Positions 5,228 to 12,210 of a stretch of 12,382 bases of DNA are shown here, one piece after another (position 1 is the first letter of the stretch; the number at the start of each line of letters is the position of its first letter). Position numbers and translations under genes: made by a program. The stretch is taken from the NCBI GenBank assembly GCA_958427375.1, contig CAUABY010000036.1, positions 1-12,382 of the forward strand, written 5' to 3'. This DNA is from an uncultured Eubacteriales bacterium. GTDB lineage: Bacteria; Bacillota; Clostridia; Oscillospirales; Oscillospiraceae. The notes beneath the pieces were generated by a model that saw only the letters and a program-made list of their open reading frames with translations, ran no database searches and had not been told where the DNA came from.

Positions 5228-7915
5228 ATGAAAAAAAGAATTTTAGCGCTGCTTTTGTGTGCCGTGCTCATGCTGCCTCTGCTCGGCACGGCCGCGGCGG
5301 CAGAGGAGAACACGGTCAGAATACGCACGGCGGACGACTTGAAAAAGCTCTCGGAAAACTGCGTGTCCGACGCGTGGTCGGCGGGCAAGACCATACTGCT
5401 TGAAAACGACATCAACCTCACCGGCACGGACTTTGCGCCCATCCCGCTCATGGCGGGCACCTTTGACGGGCAGGGGCACAGCGTCATGGGCTTCAGCTTC
5501 AATGCCGACGGCAGTTCGCAGGGCTTCTTCCGCTGTGTGCTACCCGGCGGCAGTGTCAGGCGGCTTAAGGTCTGCGGCACGATAAAAGCGACCGGGGAGG
5601 GCAAGAACATAGGCGGCGTCGCGGGCGTCAACTTCGGCAGGCTGTCCAATTGCAGCTTCGACGGGGAGATTCAGGGCGTGGGCGCTGTCGGCGGCGTTGT
5701 GGGGCTCAACTGTGAGAGCGGGTATCTGAGCTTCTGCGCCACCACGGGCAAAATCAGCGGTGAGCACCGCATAGGCGGTGTCGTGGGCGAAAATCAGGGC
5801 ACCATAGAAAAATGCTCGAACTCCGCCGCCATCAATACCGAGCACTTTGTTGTGGACAGCCAGACGAGCTTTGATATCTCCTCCCTCTCCGTCAGCACGG
5901 AAACGCTGGTGGATATCACGGATATCGGCGGCATCGCCGGGCTTAACTCCGGCAGCATGAACACCTGCACCAATACCGGCGCGGTGGGCTATCCGCACGT
6001 GGGCTATAACATCGGCGGCGTGGCCGGGCGGCAGAACGGGCGCATCTATAACTGCACCAACCGCGGCGAAATCATCGCGCGCAAGGACGTGGGCGGCATT
6101 GTCGGCCAGATGGAGCCGCACTCCGAGTGGAACTTTACCGGCACGGGGCTTGCGCAGCTGCAATCCCAGCTCTATGCGCTTGAGGCGAGCCTTAATAACA
6201 TGCTCGGCAACATCGGCGCCGCCATGGGCGAAACGCGCGTTCTCATAGGCAGCGCGCTGGATATAGTGAAAAACAGCGGCGATATCATAGGCGGTATGAA
6301 TACGCCCGGCAGTGGATATCTGCCGAACGAGCCGCCCACAACCCCCGAAGAGCCCGGAACCGGCGGCGACAGCGGCGGTAGTGGTATACAGCTGCCGGAC
6401 ATCGGCGGCATATCGCCCGGCGACTGGAGCAGCGACAACAGCGAGCAGATGAACGCGCTGATGGCGAATTTCCAAGAGCTTATACAGATAATGGGCGCAA
6501 TCAACAACGCAATCAACAGTGAGGCGCTGGTCTATGATATGCAGGTCGTTGTGTCACAGCTCATGGGCGTGTCGTCGACGATGGTAAATATGATGTACGA
6601 CCTTGTAAACAGCGTGGGCTCGTCCATGAATGTGACGGACGTATCCGGCGATGAGGATAAGGATGACGCGCTTTGTGTTGTGGCGCGGTGCCGGAATCTC
6701 GGCAGCGTTGAGGCGGATACCAATGTCGGCGGCGTTATCGGCACTGTGGCGCTGGACGTGGCCTTTGACCGAGAGGATCAGCTGGGCGTGTCGGCCTTTG
6801 TGATGGGCAACAGCGCCTATGAGGTCTTTGCACGCATACTTGAGTGCGAAAACTATGCCGCGGTCAAGGCGGCGAAGAGTTGTGCCGGCGGCATCGCGGG
6901 GCGCATGGATTACGGCCTTGTCGCCCAGAGCGGCGCGGCGGGCAGTGTGGAGGCCGCGGAGCAGTATGCCGGCGGCGTTGCCGGTTACAGCACAGGCAGC
7001 ATCCGCGCGAGCGCGGCGCGAGTGAATCTCTCTGCCGTGAGCTATGTCGGCGGTATCGCGGGGCTGGGCAAGAATATTGAGGGTTGCCGCGCCATGCCGC
7101 ATATTGAGGACTATGCGGAGTTCATGGGCTCAATCGCGGGCTTTGCCGACGGCGAAGTGACAAATAACTTCTATTCCGACAGCGTATTGGGCGGTGTGGA
7201 CGGCTTCAGCTTCACCGGGCAGTGCGATTACATGGACTATGACGAGTTTGTCAAATTGCAGAGCACGCCCGACACCTTCAAGAGCATAACCGTCACCTTC
7301 GCGGTTAACGGCAAGCTCATACAGGCGATCGACGTGCCCTTCGGCGGAAGCATAGAGAAGCTGCCGACCGTTGAGGATAAGGACGGCATGTACTGGCAGT
7401 GGGATGAGTTCAACAGCGGCAGGGTGTACTACAGCGAAACGGTCGATGGTGAGTATGTGCGCCCGGTCACGACAATTGCCACTGACGAGGAGGAGCCGCT
7501 GTTTTTGGCGGAGGGCGTGTTCCGCGACAAGCAGAAGCTCAGCGCCGTGCCCTTTGAGCCGGACTGCGAGGCGCTCGGCCTCGACGCGGAGCGGGGCGTT
7601 CTCGGCTACACTGTGCGCGTTTCCGACTACAGCGACGCGCTGACGCTGAGAATGCTGATGACCGACTCCGGCAAGCTCTATGAGCTGAAAGACGGTGTGC
7701 TCACGCCGATAGACTATACGCGCGAGCGCAGTTACATAGTGTTCGCTCTCGATAACGGCGCGACAATCGTCTGGCAGAGCGAGCCTGAGCGCGAAACGGT
7801 GCTCACGGCAGTCGCCATCGCCGCCGCAGCCGTGGCCGCGGCCGCCGTCGTAACGGTGATTATAGTCAAAAAGAAGAAAAAGGTCAAAGTTGAGACTACT
7901 GCGCAGGAAGAGTAA
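5228..7915 (+). CDS. Exported, membrane-anchored GLUG-repeat protein
   Basis: An 895-residue extracytoplasmic protein of unknown function. Residues 1-25 form a signal peptide (MKKR, a leucine-rich core, then AAAA before EE). GLUG-type repeats, expected to stack as a beta-solenoid, occur in two blocks. Block one has (I/V)GG(V/I)(A/V)G cores at about 128, 154, 182, 233, 262 and 288; block two has cores at about 500, 553, 581, 607 and a weaker one at 633. Between them lie two methionine-rich helical stretches (about 305-365 and 405-475) joined by a flexible Pro/Gly linker (about 374-398). A beta-rich region follows (about 685-850), then a membrane helix (857-880) and KKKKK, so only a short tail faces the cytoplasm. 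There is no LPXTG sortase motif. The ATG at 5228 has GGAG six bases upstream. It follows the MMPL gene in the same direction and probably acts with it. Adhesin, wall-binding and transporter-partner roles are all open. Confidence 0.8.
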   Translation: MKKRILALLLCAVLMLPLLGTAAAAEENTVRIRTADDLKKLSENCVSDAWSAGKTILLENDINLTGTDFAPIPLMAGTFDGQGHSVMGFSFNADGSSQGFFRCVLPGGSVRRLKVCGTIKATGEGKNIGGVAGVNFGRLSNCSFDGEIQGVGAVGGVVGLNCESGYLSFCATTGKISGEHRIGGVVGENQGTIEKCSNSAAINTEHFVVDSQTSFDISSLSVSTETLVDITDIGGIAGLNSGSMNTCTNTGAVGYPHVGYNIGGVAGRQNGRIYNCTNRGEIIARKDVGGIVGQMEPHSEWNFTGTGLAQLQSQLYALEASLNNMLGNIGAAMGETRVLIGSALDIVKNSGDIIGGMNTPGSGYLPNEPPTTPEEPGTGGDSGGSGIQLPDIGGISPGDWSSDNSEQMNALMANFQELIQIMGAINNAINSEALVYDMQVVVSQLMGVSSTMVNMMYDLVNSVGSSMNVTDVSGDEDKDDALCVVARCRNLGSVEADTNVGGVIGTVALDVAFDREDQLGVSAFVMGNSAYEVFARILECENYAAVKAAKSCAGGIAGRMDYGLVAQSGAAGSVEAAEQYAGGVAGYSTGSIRASAARVNLSAVSYVGGIAGLGKNIEGCRAMPHIEDYAEFMGSIAGFADGEVTNNFYSDSVLGGVDGFSFTGQCDYMDYDEFVKLQSTPDTFKSITVTFAVNGKLIQAIDVPFGGSIEKLPTVEDKDGMYWQWDEFNSGRVYYSETVDGEYVRPVTTIATDEEEPLFLAEGVFRDKQKLSAVPFEPDCEALGLDAERGVLGYTVRVSDYSDALTLRMLMTDSGKLYELKDGVLTPIDYTRERSYIVFALDNGATIVWQSEPERETVLTAVAIAAAAVAAAAVVTVIIVKKKKKVKVETTAQEE

Positions 7916-7922
7916 AGAATAT

Positions 7923-7955
7923 AAGCCGCCGTCCACAGCTTGTGGACGGCGGCTT
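7923..7955 (+). terminator. Strong 15-bp hairpin after the GLUG gene
   Basis: AAGCCGCCGTCCACA (7923-7937) pairs perfectly with TGTGGACGGCGGCTT (7941-7955) around a 3-base loop, starting eight bases after the stop. The following T tract is poor (GACTTTGGG), but stem strength and position make it the likely end of the transporter-GLUG transcript. Its right arm overlaps the -35 box of the next promoter. Confidence 0.7.
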
Positions 7956-7982
7956 GACTTTGGGCTTGAGATAGGATAGAAT
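7954..7982 (+). promoter_or_regulatory. Promoter of the pnuC gene
   Basis: TTGACT (7954-7959), a 17-base spacer and TAGAAT (7977-7982) make a good sigma-A promoter. Transcription would start near 7989, so pnuC is its own unit. The -35 box is built into the right arm of the preceding terminator. Confidence 0.7.
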
Positions 7983-8012
7983 ACTGGAAAATATCAATAT
8001 ACGCTCTGCCGC

Positions 8013-8087
8013 CGGGTAGAAAATGCATAAGCATTCACTGCACATCGTTAGGTCTTTGAAGAGGTGCGTGGGTGCTTTTCCTGCCCG
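8013..8087 (+). promoter_or_regulatory. Foldable leader of the pnuC transcript
   Basis: Three helices can be drawn. One is a closing stem CGGGTAG-AAAA (8013-8023) with TTTTCCTGCCCG (8076-8087, one bulged C). The second is a hairpin AATGC (8022-8026) / GCATT (8031-8035). Directly adjacent is CAC-GCAC (8036-8043, one bulge) with GTGCGTG (8064-8070). The result is a three-way-junction outline about 25 bases after the predicted transcription start. It matches no riboswitch class I can recall (TPP and FMN signatures are absent) and could be a chance fold. The possible GTG start at 8072 and its GAGG site fall inside it. Confidence 0.3.
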
Positions 8088-8845
8088 TCAAAACCCTGTG
8101 TGTCCTTGTCTGCCGATGCTATATGTATTTGAAAAAACTGAAAGCTCGGCTTGACTATTTTGAAAAAGGGGAACAGCTTTTGTGGGGCATGTCGTCGGGG
8201 CTTATTGCGCTATCTTTCCTGCTTTTCGACCGTGAAAACTACCTGACATTGGCCGCGTCGCTAATAGGCGTCAGCTCCCTTATATTCAGCGCAAAGGGCA
8301 ACCCCGTCGGGCAGTTTCTCATGCTCATTTTCAGCGCGTTGTATGGGCTTATCTCTTACACCTTTGCATATTACGGGGAGATGATAAGCTGCCTCGGAAT
8401 GACAGCGCCGATGGCACTTTTCGCGCTGATTTCGTGGCTGAAAAACCCGTACAATGGGAACCGGGCGGAGGTCGCAGCGGCGCGGCTGAAGAAAAAGGAG
8501 CTTGCGGTGATAATACTGCTGACGACCCTTGTAACGAGCGTTTTCTATTTTGTTCTCGCGGCCTTTAATACGGCCTATCTCCTGCCAAGTACAGTGTCGA
8601 TCGCAACAAGCTTTTTCGCGGTCTGCCTGACATATAAGCGAAGCCCGTTTTTCGCCGCAGCCTATGCCGCAAACGACGTGGTGCTTATAATCCTGTGGGT
8701 GCTGCCGTCATTTGCGGACAGGGCATATATATCGGTGGTCATCTGTTTTTTGGTGTTCCTGGCAAACGATATTTATGGCTTTATAAACTGGACAAGGATG
8801 CAAAGACGGCAGGAAGCGGGCAGCATACACACAGACCGCACATAA
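8072..8845 (+). CDS. pnuC: PnuC-family nicotinamide riboside (vitamin B3 precursor) transporter
   Basis: A small polytopic membrane protein of the PnuC family, facilitators that import nicotinamide riboside for NAD synthesis; relatives carry thiamine or riboflavin. Hydrophobic segments lie at about residues 36-52, 57-74, 79-100, 104-122, 143-168, 171-187, 191-212 and 218-240, separated after the fourth by a basic cytoplasmic loop (ARLKKKE). Family-like motifs are GNPVGQ, LYGLISYTFAYYGEM, SWLKNPYNGN, AANDVVLIILW and FLANDIYGFINW. The GTG at 8072 has GAGG seven bases upstream. The family-like N-terminus (MYLKKLKARLDYF) only begins at an ATG at 8123, which has no visible ribosome binding site; with that start the protein has 240 residues. 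It is monocistronic. Substrate is inferred from the family; no niacin regulator site or TPP element was seen. Confidence 0.82.
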   Translation: MLFLPVKTLCVLVCRCYMYLKKLKARLDYFEKGEQLLWGMSSGLIALSFLLFDRENYLTLAASLIGVSSLIFSAKGNPVGQFLMLIFSALYGLISYTFAYYGEMISCLGMTAPMALFALISWLKNPYNGNRAEVAAARLKKKELAVIILLTTLVTSVFYFVLAAFNTAYLLPSTVSIATSFFAVCLTYKRSPFFAAAYAANDVVLIILWVLPSFADRAYISVVICFLVFLANDIYGFINWTRMQRRQEAGSIHTDRT

Positions 8846-9220
8846 AGCAAACTGTGAAACGCGCGGCGCTGTAGCAGCGCGAGACGTCTAAGCGAATGAA
8901 TATGGCTGAATAAAAAGGGAGCAATGTGAAAACCACATTGCTCCCTTGCAATTTGTCTAAAAACTATGCTGCAAGCTACAGGCAACAGAGCGCAGGGAAG
9001 CTTGAGGGCAGCGAGACGGCAGTGCGGTAGAAATGATATGCCGGGGCATATCAGAGCCGTGCCGTGCGTCGCCGCCGCGAGAATAAAACTTTCCTCGAAT
9101 ACAATAAACCGCCGCAGAAAAGACTTGAGAATCAAGGTTTTTCGAGCAAAGTTCGGCTGATGCTTCAAAAGGCGTCTTATACGAAATATACGGCACTGCG
9201 GCGGCAATTAAAACTTTTAA
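8846..9220. other. Noncoding, inverted-repeat-rich intergenic region
   Basis: No convincing gene lies here. It contains a perfect 20-bp palindromic arm pair TGATATGCC-GG-GGCATATCA (9034-9053). This sits inside an outer imperfect stem: GCGA/TCGC at 9011-9014/9069-9072 and ACGGCA/TGCCGT at 9016-9021/9060-9065. A 9-bp pair CCGCCGCAG (9109-9117) / CTGCGGCGG (9196-9204) encloses a small CTTGA-GAA-TCAAG hairpin. Read on the minus strand, these folds follow the regulator gene and end at a strong terminator with TTTTT (8915-8947). It is either a structured 3' UTR or small RNA, or a dispersed repeat. Confidence 0.5.
8915..8947 (-). terminator. Terminator hairpin, copy 1 of a repeated 29-bp element
   Basis: AAGGGAGCAATGTG (8915-8928) pairs perfectly with CACATTGCTCCCTT (8934-8947). 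On the minus strand it is followed by CCCTTTTTATT, an excellent terminator for transcripts from the regulator. It may also stop pnuC transcription on the plus strand. The core 8917-8945 recurs at 9902-9930 with one base changed. Confidence 0.85.
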
Positions 9221-9559
9221 TCAGATTTCCGTGTGGTTTCCTCTATGTTCCAACACTGCCCGAATCATGGCCGAGGCGATTTCCTGCTGGCCGGGCGTGC
9301 TGCTTTCCCAAAGCTCGGTAAGCTCGCGTATCGCGCTGACTTCGTTATCCTCCAGCGCATCACGCAGAAGATAATCCGGGGAGATTTTCAGCGCGTTGCA
9401 GATGCTGATAAATACAGGCAGACTTGGAACCTTTACTCCACCCTCAATCTGCCGGAGATAGGTTGCGTTGATATTACACAGCTCCGAGAGCTTGTCCGCC
9501 GTGAGGCCCCTATCCTTTCTCACCATGTTTACGCGCCTGCCCAATCCTTTTGTCTCCAT
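9221..9559 (-). CDS. XRE-family (helix-turn-helix) transcriptional regulator
   Basis: A 112-residue DNA-binding protein with an N-terminal Cro/CI-type helix-turn-helix domain at about residues 7-62: LGRRVNMVRKDRGLTADKL, then SELCNINATYLRQIEGG, then KVPSLPVFISICNAL and SPDYLL. The C-terminal 45 residues are acidic and helical (EDNEVSAIRELTELWESS) and may dimerise or bind a ligand. The start at 9559 is preceded by a GGTGG ribosome binding site; upstream in-frame ATGs at 9571 and 9589 have poorer sites. It is divergent from the small gene at 9700, with palindromic DNA between them, so it most likely represses itself and that neighbour. The family is secure; the regulated function is not known. 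Confidence 0.85.
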   Translation of the reverse strand: METKGLGRRVNMVRKDRGLTADKLSELCNINATYLRQIEGGVKVPSLPVFISICNALKISPDYLLRDALEDNEVSAIRELTELWESSTPGQQEIASAMIRAVLEHRGNHTEI

Positions 9560-9627
9560 ACTGCCACCCATTTCATAAGCTATCAGCATTTATTTTGTGT
9601 ACTTTTAGACTACATCACACAAGAGGA

Positions 9628-9656
9628 TTGCAATAGATTCTAAAAAGCTATATAAT
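9628..9656 (+). promoter_or_regulatory. Promoter of the small gene at 9700
   Basis: TTGCAA (9628-9633), a 17-base spacer and a perfect TATAAT (9651-9656) predict a start near 9663. TTGCAA is its own reverse complement, so the same hexamer could serve as the -35 box for the divergent regulator gene, although no good -10 box is seen on that side. Confidence 0.75.
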
Positions 9657-9668
9657 ATTAGCCAATAG

Positions 9669-9680
9669 ACTATATATAGT
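9669..9680. promoter_or_regulatory. Candidate operator ACTATATATAGT
   Basis: A perfect 12-bp palindrome lies just after the predicted transcription start of the plus-strand gene. A related TAGACTA half-site occurs at 9606-9612 near the regulator's start as well as at 9667-9673. Position and symmetry fit an XRE-family operator; AT-rich palindromes also arise by chance. Confidence 0.4.
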
Positions 9681-9699
9681 TGCGAAAGGGGAAAGCACA

Positions 9700-9933
9700 A
9701 TGGAGTTGAATTACTTTAGAGACAAACTTTTTGATTTGCTTAACGACAGTGATGAAATAGAAATTGCCGATATAGACGCAGATGAGCGCCACGGCCTGCT
9801 CATTGTCAAGACAGAGGACGGGGATATATTTGAAATTGTATGTCGCAGGGCTGCGGGGCAAGGGGTGGAATATCCCGCACATAATACTGATAAACAAAAC
9901 AGGGAGCAATGTGAAAACCACACTGCTCCCTGA
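9700..9933 (+). CDS. Small acidic protein of unknown function
   Basis: A 77-residue protein I do not recognise by name. The first about 50 residues are acidic and look like a compact alpha/beta unit: a helix (YFRDKLFDLLND), then alternating strands (EIEIADIDA, GLLIVKTEDG, IFEIVCRR). The remaining 27 residues are polar and irregular, and about the last ten are encoded by the repeated hairpin at 9902-9930; the TGA stop comes directly after it. Start support is good: AAGGGG eight bases upstream and a near-consensus promoter at 9628-9656. It is divergent from the XRE gene and probably under its control, and convergent with pnp. It has no membrane segment or catalytic motif. Confidence 0.7.
   Translation: MELNYFRDKLFDLLNDSDEIEIADIDADERHGLLIVKTEDGDIFEIVCRRAAGQGVEYPAHNTDKQNREQCENHTAP
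9902..9930 (-). terminator. pnp terminator, copy 2 of the 29-bp hairpin
   Basis: GGGAGCAATGTG (9902-9913) pairs with CACACTGCTCCC (9919-9930) apart from one A/C mismatch. It is identical to 8917-8945 except for one T-to-C change. On the minus strand it lies about 40 bases after the pnp stop and is followed by CCCTGTTTTGTTTATC. It also forms the end of the small plus-strand gene. Confidence 0.75.
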
Positions 9934-9970
9934 GCTTTTATTGTATTTTCCGCTGAATCGGTGGGCTTAA

Positions 9971-12088
9971 TTATGCCTCACCGCGCTCTTTGAGAGCGTC
10001 CTTGCGGCTGAGGTCAATGCCCTTGGGGCCGACGTTCATAACCTTGACCCAAGTCATGTCGCCGATGTGCAGCACATCCTCTACCTTCTCGGTGCGCTTG
10101 AACTCAAGGTCCTTAATCTTGACAAGGCCGTCCTTGCCGGGGGCAAGCTCAACCCATGCGCCGAAGTCGGAGCGGATATTGGAGACCTTGCCATAGTAGA
10201 GCGCGCCGATTTCCGGCTCGAAAACGATGTTCTCAATGGTAGTGCGCGCGGCGCGGCAGGCCTCGATATCGGAGCTGGCGATGAAGATATTGCCGTCGTC
10301 ATTAATGTCAATCTTGCAGCCGGTGTCGGCGGTAATCTTCTGGATGACTTTGCCGCCGGAGCCGATGACCTCACGAATCTTGTCGGGGTTAATCTTCATC
10401 TGAATCATCTTCGGCGCGGACTTGGCAAGCTCGTGGCGCGGCTCGGCGATAGCCTTGAGCATGATGGCATCAAGAATCTGGAAGCGGGCTTCCTTGGTCA
10501 TTGCAAAGGCTTCTTTGACAATCTCGTGCTTGAGACCGTCGTTCTTAAGGTCCATCTGGATGGCGGTGATGCCCTGCTTGGTGCCGGCGACCTTGAAGTC
10601 CATCTCGCCGTGGAAGTCCTCAACACCTTGAATGTCGATAAAGGTGGTGAAGTCGTCACCGTCCTGAATGAGGCCGCAGGAGATGCCCGCGACAGGCGCC
10701 TTGATGGGCACGCCAGCGTCCATCAGGGACAGAGTGGTGCCGCAGATGGAGCCCTGAGAGGTGGAACCGTTGGAGGAGAGCACCTCGCTGACTACGCGGA
10801 TGGCATAGGGGAAGTCCTCAACGTCGGGAATGACGCACTGGAGTGCCTTCTCAACGAGTGCGCCGTGGCCGTACTCGCGGCGGCCGGTGCTGCGGCTGGC
10901 ACGCGCCTCGCCGGTGGAGTAGGAGGGCATGTTGTAGTGGTGCATGAAGCGCTTCTCTTCCTCTTCCCAGATGGTGTCAAGCTTCTGAGCCTCACCGAGG
11001 GGGGCGAGAGTGGTGATGGAGAGCACCTGGGTCTGGCCGCGGGTGAACAGGCCTGAGCCATGGACAACGGGAAGAACGCCGACTTCCGCGCCGAGAGGAC
11101 GGATTTCGTTCATCTGGCGGCCGTCAACGCGCTTGCCGGCGAGCAGCCACTTCTTGACGACCTTCTTCTGAATCTTGTAAAGAATCTCGTCCATGTACTG
11201 CATCATGTCGGGGTGATCCTCGGAGTACTTCTCCTCGACCATGCTGACCCACTCGTTTACGCGCGCCTCGCGCACGTTCTTGTCGTCAGTGTCCATGCAG
11301 TATTCCATGCCTTCAAACTCGTTTTCAACAAGCTTGTTGAAAAGCTCCTCGTCGAAAGCGGCGTGCTCGTACTCAAACTTGGGCTTGCCAACCTCGGCTA
11401 CCATCTGGTCGATGAGGTCGAGCACGGGCTGGAGGTGCTCATGCGCCTGCACGATGCCCTCATACATCACGTCGTCGGGAACCTGATCGGCCTCGGACTC
11501 AATCATAACTATCTTCTTGTGAGTGGCCGCGATGGTGGTAATCATGCGGTTGGTCTTGCGCTCTTCCTGAGTGGGGTTGAAGAGGTACTTCTCACCGTCC
11601 CAGCCGAGCACGATACCGGCGATAGGGCCGTTGAAGGGCACGTCAGAGATGGAGACGGCGGCGGAGGCGCCAATCATCGCGGTGATTTCGGGGGAGCAGT
11701 CGCGGTCAACGCTGAGTACCTCGCAGGCGATGACAACGTCATTGCGCAAATCGGTGGGGAAGAGCGGGCGCATGGGGCGGTCAATCAGGCGGGAGGCCAG
11801 CACCGCGGGCAGGCTGGGCTTACCTTCGCGGCGCATGAAGCTGCCGGGGATGCGGCCGACGGCGTAAAGCTTCTCGTTGAAGTCAACGGCGAGAGGGAAG
11901 TAGTCGATGCCGTCCTTGGGACGGGCGGAGGCGGTGCAGGTTACGAGCACGGTGGTCTCGCCGTACTTGACGAGCACAGAGGCGTTGCACAGCTCAGCAA
12001 GCTTGCCAACCTCCATGGAGAGGGGGCGGCCTTCGTACATGATTTCGTACTTTTTGTAGTTGGGGAACTGCTTCTGGGTAATTATCAT
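9971..12088 (-). CDS. pnp: Polyribonucleotide nucleotidyltransferase (PNPase)
   Basis: A trimeric 3'-to-5' exoribonuclease that degrades mRNA by phosphorolysis and can add tails in reverse. At 705 residues it has the full family length and order: a first RNase PH domain (about 12-142, with GRIPGSFMRREGKPS and SRLIDRPMRPLFP), an all-alpha linker, and a catalytic second RNase PH domain (about 315-530). Then come a KH domain (about 558-615, GSGG at 576-579) and an S1 domain (about 628-697). In the second core, SNGSTSQGS (439-447) is the phosphate-binding segment, and Asp491 and Asp497 (DFHGEMDFKVAG) match the catalytic pair of E. coli Asp486/Asp492. The start at 12088 has AAGGAG nine bases upstream. 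It lies downstream of rpsO in the conserved rpsO-pnp order, but a terminator and a long leader hairpin separate them. No clear promoter for pnp alone was seen. Confidence 0.98.
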   Translation of the reverse strand: MIITQKQFPNYKKYEIMYEGRPLSMEVGKLAELCNASVLVKYGETTVLVTCTASARPKDGIDYFPLAVDFNEKLYAVGRIPGSFMRREGKPSLPAVLASRLIDRPMRPLFPTDLRNDVVIACEVLSVDRDCSPEITAMIGASAAVSISDVPFNGPIAGIVLGWDGEKYLFNPTQEERKTNRMITTIAATHKKIVMIESEADQVPDDVMYEGIVQAHEHLQPVLDLIDQMVAEVGKPKFEYEHAAFDEELFNKLVENEFEGMEYCMDTDDKNVREARVNEWVSMVEEKYSEDHPDMMQYMDEILYKIQKKVVKKWLLAGKRVDGRQMNEIRPLGAEVGVLPVVHGSGLFTRGQTQVLSITTLAPLGEAQKLDTIWEEEEKRFMHHYNMPSYSTGEARASRSTGRREYGHGALVEKALQCVIPDVEDFPYAIRVVSEVLSSNGSTSQGSICGTTLSLMDAGVPIKAPVAGISCGLIQDGDDFTTFIDIQGVEDFHGEMDFKVAGTKQGITAIQMDLKNDGLKHEIVKEAFAMTKEARFQILDAIMLKAIAEPRHELAKSAPKMIQMKINPDKIREVIGSGGKVIQKITADTGCKIDINDDGNIFIASSDIEACRAARTTIENIVFEPEIGALYYGKVSNIRSDFGAWVELAPGKDGLVKIKDLEFKRTEKVEDVLHIGDMTWVKVMNVGPKGIDLSRKDALKERGEA

Positions 12089-12124
12089 GTGTGTTTTCTC
12101 CTTATTTAATAGGCGCTTCCCAAC

Positions 12125-12174
12125 GCTTAGCACTTGGAAAAGGGCGGTACACTGCGCTTTTCCAAATACTAAGC
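12125..12174 (-). promoter_or_regulatory. Large stem-loop in the pnp leader
   Basis: GCTTAG (12125-12130) pairs with CTAAGC (12169-12174) and TTGGAAAAG (12134-12142) with CTTTTCCAA (12157-12165), with a 3x3 internal loop and a 14-base loop. It ends about 36 bases upstream of the pnp start. In E. coli, PNPase represses its own mRNA after RNase III cuts a leader stem-loop of this kind; a similar role here is inference from position and shape. Confidence 0.6.
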
Positions 12175-12210
12175 ACATGAGACAGCGCGGGTTTACAAAC
12201 AGTGAGGAAA

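Noticed and set aside
5540..6475. 311-residue frame antisense to the GLUG gene, and 268 residues at 7130-7936
   Set aside because: Mirror images of repetitive GGC-rich GLUG codons; no ribosome binding site or recognisable domain.
7983..8122. TPP, FMN or other known riboswitch before pnuC
   Set aside because: The conserved core sequences of these classes are absent; only generic pairing is seen.
8773..9207. 144-residue minus-strand frame, and a 79-residue one at 8957-9196
   Set aside because: They run through the inverted repeats and a terminator, overlap the end of pnuC antisense, have no ribosome binding site and show low-complexity Cys/Arg/Leu-rich composition.
10067..12109. Two long plus-strand frames (329 and 349 residues) antisense to pnp
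   Set aside because: They are a by-product of the GC-rich codon use of pnp; they read as Gly/Ala/Val/His-rich sequence without any family motif.
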